Shown here: positions 1-8,859 of the stretch, in pieces
How the letters are laid out: every line of letters begins with the position of its first letter
Position numbering within the stretch: position 1 is the first letter of the stretch
Assembly (NCBI GenBank): GCA_021730945.1
Contig: JAKFYH010000002.1
Span: 1-64,000 of the forward strand
Direction: 5' to 3'
Origin: Acidobacteriota bacterium
Lineage (GTDB): Bacteria > Acidobacteriota > Vicinamibacteria > Vicinamibacterales > UBA2999
Length of the DNA stretch: 64,000 bases
Program-made: the position numbers and the translations under genes
Notes under the pieces: generated by a model
What the model saw: only the letters and a program-made list of their open reading frames with translations
Databases searched by the model: none
Told to the model about the DNA's origin: nothing

Positions 1-879
1 GGGGAGCTGGACGGGGACCCGTTCGAGGCCTGGTCGCAGGGCCGACTCGTCCCGGAGTCGCTCGATCGGTCGCGACTGGACCTAGCCATTGCCCGCGAAC
101 CCGGTAACTGGCGGCATCACTTCCTGCTGGCCCATGTCACCTGGGGCGACGACCGCCTGCGCGCGACCGATCGCGTCATCGAATTGATGCCGGGGTGTGC
201 CCAAGCCCACATGCTGAGGGCCATGGTGTTCGTGGCCCGCGGCGCGCTTGCGCGCGCCGAACAAGAGGCGGCCCGCGGCGCCGAGACTCAGCGCGGCGTC
301 GGGGGGGCCGGCACGGCCATGCCGGCCGCCGGCCTTCACTGGTTGCGCGGTCTTGTGTTGTCGGCGCGGGGCGAGCGCGATGAGGCCCTGCAGTGCTTTG
401 CCGATGAGATCGCGGTGGCAACCGACGGCCAAGTTTACGGGCGCGAGTCGGTCACCAACGCCCGGGTGGCTGCCGGATTCGTGCTGCTGGCCCGGGGCGA
501 TTGGACTGGAGCGAACGCGCACTTTACCCAGGCGCTGGCCGAGACTCCACGCCACGCCCAGGCCACGCTCGGACGGCAAGCCGTCGGATTGCTGTCGAAG
601 CAGCGGCGCATCGCCGACGATCCGTTCGCGCCGCTACGCAAGGCTCGCAAGCAACTGGTGCAGAGCGGCCGCGACATCGAAGCCGCGCTCGTCGAGGCCG
701 GCGAACAGTGTGTGTTGGACCGCACGACTCAGGCCATCGAAATTCTCGATCGCATGCTCACGCTGGCGCCGGCCGGACCCGCCGGTTGGATCATCCCGGT
801 CGACCCGATGCTGGCGGCGGTTCGCTACGTGCCAGGCCGCGCCGGACTGCTGGCGAAATTGGCCGCCCGCGCCTCGTAG
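1..879 (+). CDS. TPR-like protein, C-terminal part (5' end outside window)
   Basis: The frame is open from base 1 to the TAG at 877-879, so this is the last ~292 residues of a longer protein. The visible part is alpha-helical and Ala/Leu/Arg-rich, with repeat-like helical pairs (for example around FVLLARGDWTGANAHFTQAL) that resemble tetratricopeptide repeats. Near the end it has EQCVLDRTTQAIEILDRML, again TPR-like. The domain that would define its job, possibly a kinase or an adenylate-cyclase-like domain in this kind of genome, is not in the window. An internal ATG at 184 is not a likely start because the upstream frame reads well. TPR assignment is by eye only. Confidence 0.6.
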   Translation, partial: GELDGDPFEAWSQGRLVPESLDRSRLDLAIAREPGNWRHHFLLAHVTWGDDRLRATDRVIELMPGCAQAHMLRAMVFVARGALARAEQEAARGAETQRGVGGAGTAMPAAGLHWLRGLVLSARGERDEALQCFADEIAVATDGQVYGRESVTNARVAAGFVLLARGDWTGANAHFTQALAETPRHAQATLGRQAVGLLSKQRRIADDPFAPLRKARKQLVQSGRDIEAALVEAGEQCVLDRTTQAIEILDRMLTLAPAGPAGWIIPVDPMLAAVRYVPGRAGLLAKLAARAS

Positions 880-880
880 A

Positions 881-911
881 CCCGGATCCCGGACCCCGGA
901 TCCCGGATCTC
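881..911. repeat. GGATCCCGGACCCCGGATCCC-type repeat
   Basis: Directly after the stop codon there are overlapping copies of CCCGGATCCCGGA. The core CGGACCCCGGATCCCG recurs between two convergent genes at 18198-18214. Both copies sit just behind a stop codon, so they may act as transcript-end hairpins or simply be dispersed repeats. Confidence 0.7.
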
Positions 912-960
912 ACACCTAACTCACCCCGTTCTCAGGACTGCCCGGCGGCGAACCGCCACC

Positions 961-1848
961 ATGCTGGTGGAGGCTGTCATGGTGAGTCTGTTGATCGCGT
1001 CGGTCGTCGTCGTCCTGTCTGCCGCGCCACAAGCGGCCCAGGTCCCCGCCTCGCCCACCTCCCCAATCGAGGTGGCCGCACCCGGAGTGACGCAGCAACT
1101 GGAGCTGAACGACGGCACGCGCGCGATCGGCCGCGTGGAGTCGGTTCAGGATGGCCGCATCACCTTCCGCACGACCGCCGGTGCGGTAATGGAAGTGGAG
1201 ATCGCCGTGGTCCGATCGGTGGGCGCCGTCACGGGCACGATTGTGAACGGCGAGTTCTGGCCTGAGGACCCCAATCCCACGCGACTCTTCTTTGCGCCGA
1301 CCGGCCGTTCGCTGACCAAGGGCGGGGCCTACTTCGGTGTTTTCGAGATCATGCTGCCCTTCGTGCAGTACGGCGTGACCGACCGGTTCTCAATCGGTGG
1401 CGGCACGCCGTTCTTCATTGGAGCCGGCACTGGTCAACCGTTCTGGGTCACCCCGAAGTTCCAGGTCGTGAAAGCGCGTTCGACTGAAGCGTCGGTCGGC
1501 GTACTGCACTTCGTCAACATGGGTGAGGCCAGCGCCGGCATTGCCTATGCGGTAGTCACGCAGGGCACCACCGATGCGGCCGTCACCATGGGCGGCGGTT
1601 ACGCTTACACCAGCGAGAACAAGGCCCGCGAGGGCGCGGCGGTCGTGATGTTGGGGGCGGAGAAGCGCCTCTCGAAGCGACTGAAGTTTGTGACCGAAAA
1701 CTACTGGTTCGGCGGGATCGGCCTGGCCAGTGGCGGCCTGCGCTTCATGGGCGAGCGGTTGTCGGCCGACCTCGGCCTGGTGGCGCCGATCTGGGAAGAC
1801 GAGGCCTTTGCGTTCCCGATGATCAACTTCGTGTGGAAGATGCGCTGA
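961..1848 (+). CDS. putative outer-membrane beta-barrel-like protein
   Basis: A 295-residue protein with a hydrophobic N-terminus (MVSLLIASVVVVLSAAPQAAQ) that looks like a cleavable signal. ATG 979 is therefore as likely a start as ATG 961. After about residue 45 there is a small beta domain (LNDGTRAIGRVESVQDGRITFRT read in two halves), reminiscent of the short SH3-like modules that precede barrel domains. From about residue 110 alternating hydrophobic/polar strands and many glycines continue to the C-terminus, which ends INFVWKMR. I do not recognise a named family. An envelope barrel or surface-layer role is inference. Confidence 0.55.
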   Translation: MLVEAVMVSLLIASVVVVLSAAPQAAQVPASPTSPIEVAAPGVTQQLELNDGTRAIGRVESVQDGRITFRTTAGAVMEVEIAVVRSVGAVTGTIVNGEFWPEDPNPTRLFFAPTGRSLTKGGAYFGVFEIMLPFVQYGVTDRFSIGGGTPFFIGAGTGQPFWVTPKFQVVKARSTEASVGVLHFVNMGEASAGIAYAVVTQGTTDAAVTMGGGYAYTSENKAREGAAVVMLGAEKRLSKRLKFVTENYWFGGIGLASGGLRFMGERLSADLGLVAPIWEDEAFAFPMINFVWKMR

Positions 1849-1924
1849 TCAATACGTTGGCCACGGGGGACAGACTCTCCACACTCTTACTCATGATAGA
1901 GTCGGCCCCCAGAAAAGGAGCACT

Positions 1925-2059
1925 ATGCCTAAATGCACAACATGCTTGGGAAACGGTAAGTGCATTCACTGCAATGACGGCAAGGTTAACGGACAGGATT
2001 GTGGGCAGTGCAATGGCAACGGCCGCTGCAAGGTCTGCAACGGAACGGGTAGCACCTAG
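1925..2059 (+). CDS. 44-residue protein with four CxxC pairs (DnaJ-type zinc-finger-like)
   Basis: A very small gene with a strong Shine-Dalgarno (AAAAGGAG at 1913-1920) four bases before ATG 1925, ending TAG 2057-2059. The protein contains four CxxC pairs at residues 4/7, 13/16, 26/29 and 35/38, with Gly-x-Gly segments (CLGNGKC, CNGNGRC, CNGTG). This is the spacing style of the DnaJ cysteine-rich domain (CxxCxGxG), which binds two zinc ions. There is no J domain or other segment. Base composition is low for the window (28 G/C in bases 1921-1980), suggesting recent acquisition. It could be a free-standing zinc chaperone-like or RNA-binding knuckle. Function unknown. Confidence 0.8.
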   Translation: MPKCTTCLGNGKCIHCNDGKVNGQDCGQCNGNGRCKVCNGTGST

Positions 2060-2132
2060 TCTTGGTTAAGCCCACGGCCTAACGAGAGGCTGTGAGCGCT
2101 TGGTTCCATCATTCGCGAGACGAAAGGGTCCG

Positions 2133-2513
2133 ATGCTTAGAAACATCAGTCTGATGGTTGGGCGCGATCCACACAGGGTCTTGATGCTTGCCCTTCTGAT
2201 TCCTCTTGGCGCTGCTCACCCCACTCAGGTGCTAGCGCTTGATGCCAAGCCTTCATCGATTGACGCCGCCGTAGCTGGAAGCCAATCAACGTGCTTCAAG
2301 ATGTCGAGAATCCCCAATAATAAGGTGATGCTGGAGCTGCTGGAGAACACGTGCGACGTGTGCAAGGTGGCCGTCATCAGGTTCGTCTATGTAGATGGAC
2401 GGTCCCCGGCAGAAAGAAGCTTCATAGTTCGCGCAAAAGGGAATACTCAAATAAACATTTCGCGCACGAGCAGTGTCCAAGTCGTCCGCGAAACAGCGTG
2501 TCCCGGAGCGTGA
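2133..2513 (+). CDS. small secreted hypothetical protein
   Basis: About 126 residues. ATG 2133 was chosen because GAAAGG lies ~5 bases upstream. A TTG at 2100 and an ATG at 2154 are alternatives. A hydrophobic stretch (VLMLALLIPLGAA) followed by a likely cleavage region points to export. The mature part has four cysteines (STCFK, TCDVCK, TACPG), so disulfides are plausible. Codon use and composition are unlike the neighbours (29 G/C in bases 2281-2340), as in the four-CxxC gene just upstream. No family recognised. Confidence 0.65.
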   Translation: MLRNISLMVGRDPHRVLMLALLIPLGAAHPTQVLALDAKPSSIDAAVAGSQSTCFKMSRIPNNKVMLELLENTCDVCKVAVIRFVYVDGRSPAERSFIVRAKGNTQINISRTSSVQVVRETACPGA

Positions 2514-2578
2514 CCCTCCTTGGCCGTCATTCTTGGGAATGGATTCGGCGGTCCGCTCCCGCGCCCTCCTCTTGAAAT

Positions 2579-3901
2579 TCAATCCGCAGCGATCGCCAAC
2601 TTCGGATTGGTGCGCCAGCGGCCGCGCGTGAAGTCAGGAAAGTCAACCGCCCGGCTTCGCTTCGCCGTCGAGTCCACGGTGAGGCCCACCACCGCGCTCA
2701 GAGCCGCCGCGTCGTAGACGTTCATGTCGGTCGGCAAGCCGTTCCTCAGGCAGTGAACGAGGCGATGATCCTCGATGAAGTCCATGCCGCCATGGCCGGC
2801 GCCGGCCGCGCGCGCTTCCACCGCCGCCCACAGCGGGTGATCGAACTCCGCCCGCAGGGCCGCCGCGTCGACCCATTGATGCGGCTTGCCGCGGCCCTCG
2901 ACATAGACCCGGTTGGGGTAGCCCTGGAACATCCCCTTGGTGCCCTGCACCGCGTGAATGCGCGAGTACGGCCGCGGCAGATTGGTGCAGTGCTGCACGA
3001 CGATGGTGCGGCCGCGCGCCGTCTTGATCAAGCTCGTGTTGACGTCGCCCAGGGTGAAACGCTCGCTGCGTTCAGGCGCGCCCTCGGGGAAATGTTCGCG
3101 GGCCCAGTCCTGCAGTCCGCGCGAGGGACCGCTCATCGAAACGAGATAGTCAAAGCGATCGCCACGATTGATGTCGAGGCAATTGGCCACCGGACCCAGG
3201 CCGTGGGTCGGATACGGGTTGCCATCGAGCTTGCGCGACCACGCGCGCCGCCACAGCCCTTCATCCCGCTTCTCGAACTTGATCTCCCGCAGGTCGTGCA
3301 GGTATCCGCCCTCGGCGTGCAGCACTTCACCCAGCACACCCTGCTGGACCAGGTTGAGCACCATCATCTCGGGCCGGTCGTAGTTGCAGTTCTCCATCAT
3401 CACGGCGTGGCGCCGGTGCTTCTCGGCCGATTCCACCAGCGCCCAGCAATCGTCCACCGTCATCGCCGCCGGCACTTCGGTGGCGGCGTGCTTGCCCGCC
3501 TTCATCGCCGCCAGCATGACCGGGACGTGCCATTCCCAGGGTGTGGCGGTGAACACGAGGTCGAGGTCCTCGGTCTCGCAGAGCCGCTCGAAGTCGCGCG
3601 GTCCCCGCGCATAGACCGACGGCGCCGGGTGCCCGGCGGCGACAATGGCCTGTGTGGCCCACGTGGTTCGCTCGTCGCGAACGTCGCACACCGCGGTGAT
3701 GCGGCATCCCGGGATCTTGAGAAAGTTCTCGAGGTGACTGCCGCCCTGCAGGCCAATGCCGACCATGCCGATGCGCACCAACTCGATTGGCTTTGCCGCG
3801 AGCAGCGGCGTAGCTGGTTGCTCGGCGGCGAGTCCGATGTGAGGAGTCAGCGCCGCCGCGCCGGTCAGCTTCAGGAAGTCGCGTCGATTCAAGTCGCTCA
3901 C
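2579..3901 (-). CDS. Gfo/Idh/MocA family oxidoreductase, Tat-exported
   Basis: A 440-residue NAD(P)-dependent oxidoreductase-like protein. The N-terminus LNRRDFLKLTG is a twin-arginine signal, so the folded enzyme is probably exported. A Rossmann segment follows (VRIGMVGIGLQGGSHLENF), then AVCDVRDE and a TATPWEWH segment with VPAAMTVDDCW, which is the EKP-like region typical of Gfo/Idh/MocA sugar dehydrogenases. The Lys of the classical EKP motif reads EVP here (TEVPAAM). A C-terminal alpha/beta domain follows. Secreted members of this family act on glycosides or inositols, but the substrate is not deducible. It lies six bases downstream of the penicillin acylase-like gene on the same strand, so the two are probably co-transcribed. 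Confidence 0.88.
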   Translation of the reverse strand: MSDLNRRDFLKLTGAAALTPHIGLAAEQPATPLLAAKPIELVRIGMVGIGLQGGSHLENFLKIPGCRITAVCDVRDERTTWATQAIVAAGHPAPSVYARGPRDFERLCETEDLDLVFTATPWEWHVPVMLAAMKAGKHAATEVPAAMTVDDCWALVESAEKHRRHAVMMENCNYDRPEMMVLNLVQQGVLGEVLHAEGGYLHDLREIKFEKRDEGLWRRAWSRKLDGNPYPTHGLGPVANCLDINRGDRFDYLVSMSGPSRGLQDWAREHFPEGAPERSERFTLGDVNTSLIKTARGRTIVVQHCTNLPRPYSRIHAVQGTKGMFQGYPNRVYVEGRGKPHQWVDAAALRAEFDHPLWAAVEARAAGAGHGGMDFIEDHRLVHCLRNGLPTDMNVYDAAALSAVVGLTVDSTAKRSRAVDFPDFTRGRWRTNPKLAIAAD

Positions 3902-3906
3902 GGTGG

Positions 3907-6291
3907 TTACCTCGGGGGCGTCAACATGATGGTAGATACCGCCGGTCCCGGCAGGAATGGCGACGGTTCGCCGTTAAGCCACGCGCGGTACTGATCGCCA
4001 TAATGGGGGGACAACGGATGTCCACTCTGGCCGGTGGGAATGTGGAGAATGCCCTCATGCTCGCGGCCCGGTGACACGGCCATTCGTTCGGATGGACCGG
4101 TGCGAGGCGCCGATGCGCGCGGGGTGTAGACATCACCCGGCAGCGGATCGCCGGGCATGTTGAGATAGCGGCCGAAGATCGGAATCGCCGCGGCGAGCGG
4201 ATGGACAATTTGTCCGCGGTTGGCTTCACCCCACGAGAGTGCGGCCAGCTGTTGGCCATCGGCCGTGAGGTCGCCGATCGCCCGATCGACCGCCGCCAGG
4301 ATCCACTCGTCCCAGGACGTGAACTTCGGGTTCAACAGGTGGGCCGGGCGCGCGGTCACCAGTTCCCAGACCGGTCCCTCACCGCGCAGCGACCGGGTGT
4401 AGTCAAACTGCGGGTCGATCGCCGCCGCCGGCGCGGTCAATGTCGTCATGACGTCGCGCACGAACGAGGTGCGAAACTGCCGCACCAGGCGATACGCCAC
4501 CGAGTCTGGAGAGGCGCGGCCGGTCCACGTGGTCTCGACCAGGTGCTTGAACTCGGCGCGTGGCCCGGCCGGACTGCCGTCGAGCGCCTCGAGCACCAGT
4601 GTTCGCCAGCGATCCAGGAACAGCGCCTTGTCCTCGAGCTGGATCGCCAGCATGTCGGCGGGCGTCGCGCGGTCAAGGGTCATCAGGCGATCACGAATCA
4701 GCCGCGCGCGAATGCCATCGGCATAGCCACCCTCGCCAAGCGTCGCCAGCATCGCGCCGTCCACCACCGGCGCGTTCGCCGTCCAGATGCGTCCGCCCGG
4801 CGGATCGACGATGCGCGGGAAGTCGGCGGATGACAGGTAGCCGTCCCATCGCCGCGAGCCGTCCGCCCACGATTCGGGCGTGAAGCCGTCGAGGCCGACG
4901 CGCCGGGGAATGGCGCCACCGACCGTCCAGCCGATGCGGCCGGTGTCGTCGCCCATCGTGACGTTCTGGTTGGGTATGCCAAGTCCGGCGATGCTCGTGA
5001 GCAGTTGGCCCACCGATTGGGCGCGCTCGGGGCTGGTGATGTCAGAGGCGAGCAGCGACGCATCGTGGGCGATCCAATGCTGCGCGTAGTCGCGGCCGCG
5101 GGCATCGGTCCAGACGATTGGCCCCCAAATCGTCCAGCGCACCGGCACGGTGGTGGCGCCGGCGCCCTTCGCGGCAATGGTTTCCTGGAACACGTCGAAG
5201 GCCCTGGCGCCATCCGGCGTGAGGTACTTGGCGGGGTCTCGCGGGTCGGGCTCGATGCGGACCAGGTCGCTCCAATCGCCGCCGGTGTTGGTGAAGCTCC
5301 AGGCCACGCGCCCGTTGCTTCCGACCACGAGGCTCGGGAGGCCCGGCAGCGTCACCCCTGTGATCTTGCGTGGAGTGTTGTCGGTGTCAGGGAATGCGAG
5401 CGAGGCGCGATACCAGATGATCGGGACGCCGATCGACAGGTGCATGTCGTTGGCCACCAGGGCCACGCCCGAGGCCGAGTGCGCGCCATCGACCGCCCAG
5501 TTGTTGCTGCCGATGATCGCATCCACGTCGGCGTCGGGGTTGGTGGCCGCGACCGCGACCAGCGGCGGGGTCTTGCGGAAGTCAACGATTTCGGCACCCG
5601 GAATGGCGGGCCGCGCCTGGGGACCGCCGGCGACCGGTGTGTCCCACGCGGAACCATTGGCGGCCAGGAATCGGAACAGCGGCTCCGGCAGGGCATCGCG
5701 CATGGCACCGATGGTCTGTTCAAATGCCGCCTGCCGGCCCTGTAATGTGTTGAACATGGCCAGCACGGTCAGGACCGTGTCCTCGGGCCGCCAGGGTTCG
5801 GGTGTGGCGCGCAGCAGCAGGTACTCCGGCGGCACGGCGCCGAGGGCGTTGAGTCCGGCGTTCACCCCTGCCGCATAGGCGTCGAGTACGCGGCGATACG
5901 CCGGCGCGGTGAGTTCGACGGCCCGGCCGGCGACATCGCGTAATCGATGCCGGCGGGCTTCCGTGTCCACGGCGATCGCGCGTGGTCCGACCAGGGCTGC
6001 CAACTCACCGGCGGGTTGGCGTCGCTGCAGGTCCATCTGGAAGAAGCGCTCCTGGGCGTGCACGAACCCCAGCGCCCGGGCCACATCTTCGCGCGAGTCG
6101 CCGGTGATGGTCGGCACGCCGAGCGCATCGCGGTCTACGCGGACCGGCGCGCCCAGGCCGGCGATGGTGGCTTCGCCGTCCACGAGAGGCAGGCTAGCAC
6201 GCACCTGCGACCGCGCGTAGATGCCACCGCCGATGATGAGCACCGCCAACAGGAGCAAGGTGCCGATGAGGAAGCGCAGCAGGCGTCGCAC
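3907..6291 (-). CDS. penicillin acylase family protein (Ntn hydrolase)
   Basis: A 794-residue precursor with an N-terminal membrane/signal segment (LIGTLLLLAVLIIGGGIYA). The hallmark of the S45 family is present: the alpha-chain region (GFVHAQERFFQMDLQRR), then the self-processing junction GSNNWAVDG, in which Ser262 becomes the N-terminal nucleophile of the beta chain. ALVANDMHL and the later PNQNVTMGDDTGRIGW are also family-typical. The product is a periplasmic amidohydrolase of the penicillin/acyl-homoserine-lactone/cephalosporin acylase class. The natural substrate (N-acyl amino compounds or a quorum signal) cannot be read from the sequence. Length is normal for the family. Confidence 0.93.
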   Translation of the reverse strand: MRRLLRFLIGTLLLLAVLIIGGGIYARSQVRASLPLVDGEATIAGLGAPVRVDRDALGVPTITGDSREDVARALGFVHAQERFFQMDLQRRQPAGELAALVGPRAIAVDTEARRHRLRDVAGRAVELTAPAYRRVLDAYAAGVNAGLNALGAVPPEYLLLRATPEPWRPEDTVLTVLAMFNTLQGRQAAFEQTIGAMRDALPEPLFRFLAANGSAWDTPVAGGPQARPAIPGAEIVDFRKTPPLVAVAATNPDADVDAIIGSNNWAVDGAHSASGVALVANDMHLSIGVPIIWYRASLAFPDTDNTPRKITGVTLPGLPSLVVGSNGRVAWSFTNTGGDWSDLVRIEPDPRDPAKYLTPDGARAFDVFQETIAAKGAGATTVPVRWTIWGPIVWTDARGRDYAQHWIAHDASLLASDITSPERAQSVGQLLTSIAGLGIPNQNVTMGDDTGRIGWTVGGAIPRRVGLDGFTPESWADGSRRWDGYLSSADFPRIVDPPGGRIWTANAPVVDGAMLATLGEGGYADGIRARLIRDRLMTLDRATPADMLAIQLEDKALFLDRWRTLVLEALDGSPAGPRAEFKHLVETTWTGRASPDSVAYRLVRQFRTSFVRDVMTTLTAPAAAIDPQFDYTRSLRGEGPVWELVTARPAHLLNPKFTSWDEWILAAVDRAIGDLTADGQQLAALSWGEANRGQIVHPLAAAIPIFGRYLNMPGDPLPGDVYTPRASAPRTGPSERMAVSPGREHEGILHIPTGQSGHPLSPHYGDQYRAWLNGEPSPFLPGPAVSTIMLTPPR

Positions 6292-6375
6292 GTGCTGATA
6301 TTAGACCCCAATCATCCCACTGTGATCGCAAGCGGCGGATCGCATGAGCAACGAGCACTGGCGTAACTTGGCGAC

Positions 6376-7455
6376 ATGATGCAGCATCAAGTTGTGGGTT
6401 TGGACCCCAGGTGGAAGTCCCTCGCGGCGCGCGATGCCGACGCCGATGGCACCTATGTCTACGGCGTGACCTCGACCGGCATCTACTGCCGTCCGAGTTG
6501 TCCGAGCCGGCGGCCGCGCGCCGATCGGGTGCGGTTTTTCAACACCCGGACCGAGGCGCGGCAGGCCGGATTTCGCGCCTGCAAGCGTTGCCGCCCAGAC
6601 ACCGTGGGCCTGGCGCAACCGGGGGTGGAGGCGGTTCGCCGTGCGTCGGCATATCTGGCCTCGCATGCCGATCAGCAGGTGACGCTTGGCCAATTGGCTC
6701 GCATTTCGGCCATGAGCCCGCATCACCTGCAACGCCGCTTCAAGGCGATGGTCGGGGTCTCGCCCCGCGAGTACCAGGCGGCTGTGCGGGCCGGCAAGCT
6801 GCGCGCCAGCCTGCGCGACGGCCGTGACGTGACGACCGCGATCTACGAGGCGGGGTACGGGTCGCCCAGTCGCGTCTACGAGGCGGCGCCGACCGGCAAG
6901 GGCGTCACGCCGTCCAGGTATCGGCGCGGCGGCACCGGCATGCGGATCGAGTACTCGACGGTGTCGAGTGCGCTCGGGCGCGTTCTGGTCGCCGCCACCG
7001 CCGATGGTGTCTGCGCGGTGAAACTGGGCGATTCGGACACCTCGTTGGTGCGCGACTTGCGGCGGGAGTATCCGTCGGCCGACCTCCACGCGAACGTCAA
7101 GGCACGGACCGAATGGGTCAAGGCCATCGTCGATCACCTGGGCGGTGTGGCGCCGTCGCTCGACCTGCCGATTGACGTGCAGGCCACGGCGTTTCAGTGG
7201 AAGGTGTGGCGGGCGTTGCAGAAGATCCCGTTCGGGGAGACGCGCACGTATTCGACGGTGGCCAAGGCCATCGGCCAGCCGACCGCCGCCCGCGCGGTCG
7301 CCCGCGCCTGCGCGACCAACCCAGTCTGCCTGATCGTTCCGTGCCATCGGGTGATTCCAGCCGCCGGCGGAACCGGGGGCTACCGATGGGGTGCCGAACG
7401 AAAGGAGCGGCTCTTGAGCGCGGAGCTTCGCCGCAGCACCAAACCCCGCGGTTAG
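6376..7455 (+). CDS. ada: bifunctional Ada: transcriptional activator / O6-methylguanine-DNA methyltransferase
   Basis: A 359-residue protein with all three Ada parts. The N-terminal zinc domain carries Cys38, Cys42, Cys69 and Cys72 (GIYCRPSCPSR, ACKRC), matching the numbering of E. coli Ada; Cys38 accepts methyl from phosphotriesters. Residues ~105-195 form an AraC-type helix-turn-helix (TLGQLARISAMSPHHLQRRF). The C-terminal MGMT domain has the acceptor site VPCHRVI with Cys323. Methylated Ada would activate its own promoter and repair genes. No clear Ada box was seen in the 75 bases upstream, and no alkB/alkA-like gene follows. Confidence 0.96.
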   Translation: MMQHQVVGLDPRWKSLAARDADADGTYVYGVTSTGIYCRPSCPSRRPRADRVRFFNTRTEARQAGFRACKRCRPDTVGLAQPGVEAVRRASAYLASHADQQVTLGQLARISAMSPHHLQRRFKAMVGVSPREYQAAVRAGKLRASLRDGRDVTTAIYEAGYGSPSRVYEAAPTGKGVTPSRYRRGGTGMRIEYSTVSSALGRVLVAATADGVCAVKLGDSDTSLVRDLRREYPSADLHANVKARTEWVKAIVDHLGGVAPSLDLPIDVQATAFQWKVWRALQKIPFGETRTYSTVAKAIGQPTAARAVARACATNPVCLIVPCHRVIPAAGGTGGYRWGAERKERLLSAELRRSTKPRG

Positions 7456-7461
7456 GCAACA

Positions 7462-7608
7462 GTGCCAAGGGTGCGTACGGTGCCTGGGGTGCCAAGGGGT
7501 TGGTGCCGGTGCTCGATCGTTGTGCCAGAGTGCGCAGATTCGTGCCCGTGCCATGGCACCGGGCACCCGCCCGTTGGCACACTTAGGCACCGTACGCACC
7601 CTAGGCAC
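7462..7608. repeat. 147-bp GTGCC-rich foldback element
   Basis: The ada-oxidoreductase gap is a foldback. The 24-base arms at 7462-7485 and 7585-7608 share AGGGTGCGTACGGTGCCT, with a single mismatch elsewhere in the arm. Between them lie many GTGCC/GGCAC words, including the near-palindrome around GTGCCATGGCAC (7546-7557). There is no open reading frame of note. It resembles a dispersed palindromic repeat rather than a terminator, since no T-run follows. Confidence 0.8.
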
Positions 7609-7623
7609 GTTAGTATTTAGGTC

Positions 7624-8850
7624 GTGGCTTCCACTCGCTACGGCGTGTCTCCATGGCTCCATGCGGTTCCGGTCAAGAAGCGTCCTGAATTTCCTGCGTT
7701 TCGCGGGGTAATCAATCAGCCGGTCGTGGTGGTCGGCGGTGGCATGGCCGGCGCCATGGCCGCGCAGGCGTGCGCGGCGGCCGGCATGAAGGTGATCCTG
7801 CTCGAAGCCGGCCGCATCGGTCAGGGAGGCAGCGGCCGGGCCACCGGACTTCTCTCGAGCGAAGCGTGCGAGTCGTATCGCGAGCTCGAAAGCCGAGCCG
7901 GCAAGCGGGCAGCGAAAGCGGTATTCACGCTCGCCGAACGAGCGCCGCGCGAACTGGCGGCGGCGGTCAAGCGCCTGGGCATCAAGGCCGGCCTGGACCT
8001 GCGGGATGCCGTCAGGCTGCTTCCGGCGGGCGTGCCGGACAAGTTATTGCAGCGCGAGATGGCTGCGCGAAAGGACGCCGGCCTCACCGGGTCATGGATG
8101 AGTCCGGCCATGGTCCAGCGGCAGGCGGCGGTGGTCTCGGGCGGCGCGCTGAAGCTCCCTGATTGGGGTTTCGTCGATCCGTACAAGCTGACCCTCGGAT
8201 TTCTGTCGGCCGCGATCAAGAAAGGCACGAAGGTCTACGAGCGCTCGCGCATCACCCGGATCACGTTCAATCGCAAGAATGCCACAGCGTTTCTGGATGG
8301 CGGCGCCATCACCACTGAGAACCTGATCATCTGCATCGGTGAGCCGACGCCGTTGTTCAAGCCCCTGCAGCGGCACTTGAAGCGCGAGGATCGCTATGCG
8401 GTGCTCACCGAGCCGCTGCCGGCGGCGGTGCGGGCGGAACTGGGACACCAGGCGGCGCTGCTCACCGACACCGACATGCCGCCGCATCAACTCTGGTTCA
8501 CCGCCGATGACCGGGTGCTCTTCGCGGGTGCCGATCAGAAGCGGCCGGCCGAGCGCTTGCACGCCCAGACTCTGGTGCAGCGGACAGGTCAGCTGATGTA
8601 TGAACTGACCCGGCTCTACCCTGCCATCTCGGGGGCCAGGCCGGCGTATGGCTGGGATGTCCCGCTCGCGCATCCAGTCGATCACGTGCTGTATGCGGGT
8701 GCGCATCGCAACTTTCCGCATCAGCAGTTTGCCTTTGGGACATCTCACGATCCGGCGCGGGCCTACCTGGCCAGCCGAATCATCGTGCGGGCGATTCAAC
8801 GCAAACCCGAAAAAGACGACGAGCATTTTTCGTTCGCCCGGAATCTCTAG
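7624..8850 (+). CDS. FAD-dependent oxidoreductase, DAO family
   Basis: 408 residues from GTG 7624. The N-terminal extension (SPWLHAVPVKKRPEFPAF) is typical of DAO-fold enzymes that begin with a short loop before the dinucleotide fold, so the upstream start is preferred over later methionines. FAD binding is shown by VVVVGGGMAGAMAAQA, then LLEAGRIGQGGSGRATG. The middle carries substrate-domain features of glycine/D-amino-acid oxidase-like enzymes, and the C-terminal FAD-contact region is PAYGWDVPLAHPVDHVLYAG followed by FGTSHDPARA. Likely oxidises an amino acid or amine; substrate unknown. Ten bases before a small gene on the same strand. Confidence 0.85.
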   Translation: MASTRYGVSPWLHAVPVKKRPEFPAFRGVINQPVVVVGGGMAGAMAAQACAAAGMKVILLEAGRIGQGGSGRATGLLSSEACESYRELESRAGKRAAKAVFTLAERAPRELAAAVKRLGIKAGLDLRDAVRLLPAGVPDKLLQREMAARKDAGLTGSWMSPAMVQRQAAVVSGGALKLPDWGFVDPYKLTLGFLSAAIKKGTKVYERSRITRITFNRKNATAFLDGGAITTENLIICIGEPTPLFKPLQRHLKREDRYAVLTEPLPAAVRAELGHQAALLTDTDMPPHQLWFTADDRVLFAGADQKRPAERLHAQTLVQRTGQLMYELTRLYPAISGARPAYGWDVPLAHPVDHVLYAGAHRNFPHQQFAFGTSHDPARAYLASRIIVRAIQRKPEKDDEHFSFARNL

Positions 8851-8859
8851 GAGCAGAGC

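Noticed and set aside
1833-2069. 78-codon frame overlapping the four-CxxC gene
   Set aside because: It is out of frame with the Cys-rich gene, which has the better ribosome site and a meaningful motif pattern; the longer frame overlaps the barrel-like gene's end.
6301-7662. 453-codon open frame on the minus strand across ada
   Set aside because: It is antisense to the clearly conserved ada gene; the translation is Arg/His/Gly-rich without motifs. High GC produces such long shadow frames.
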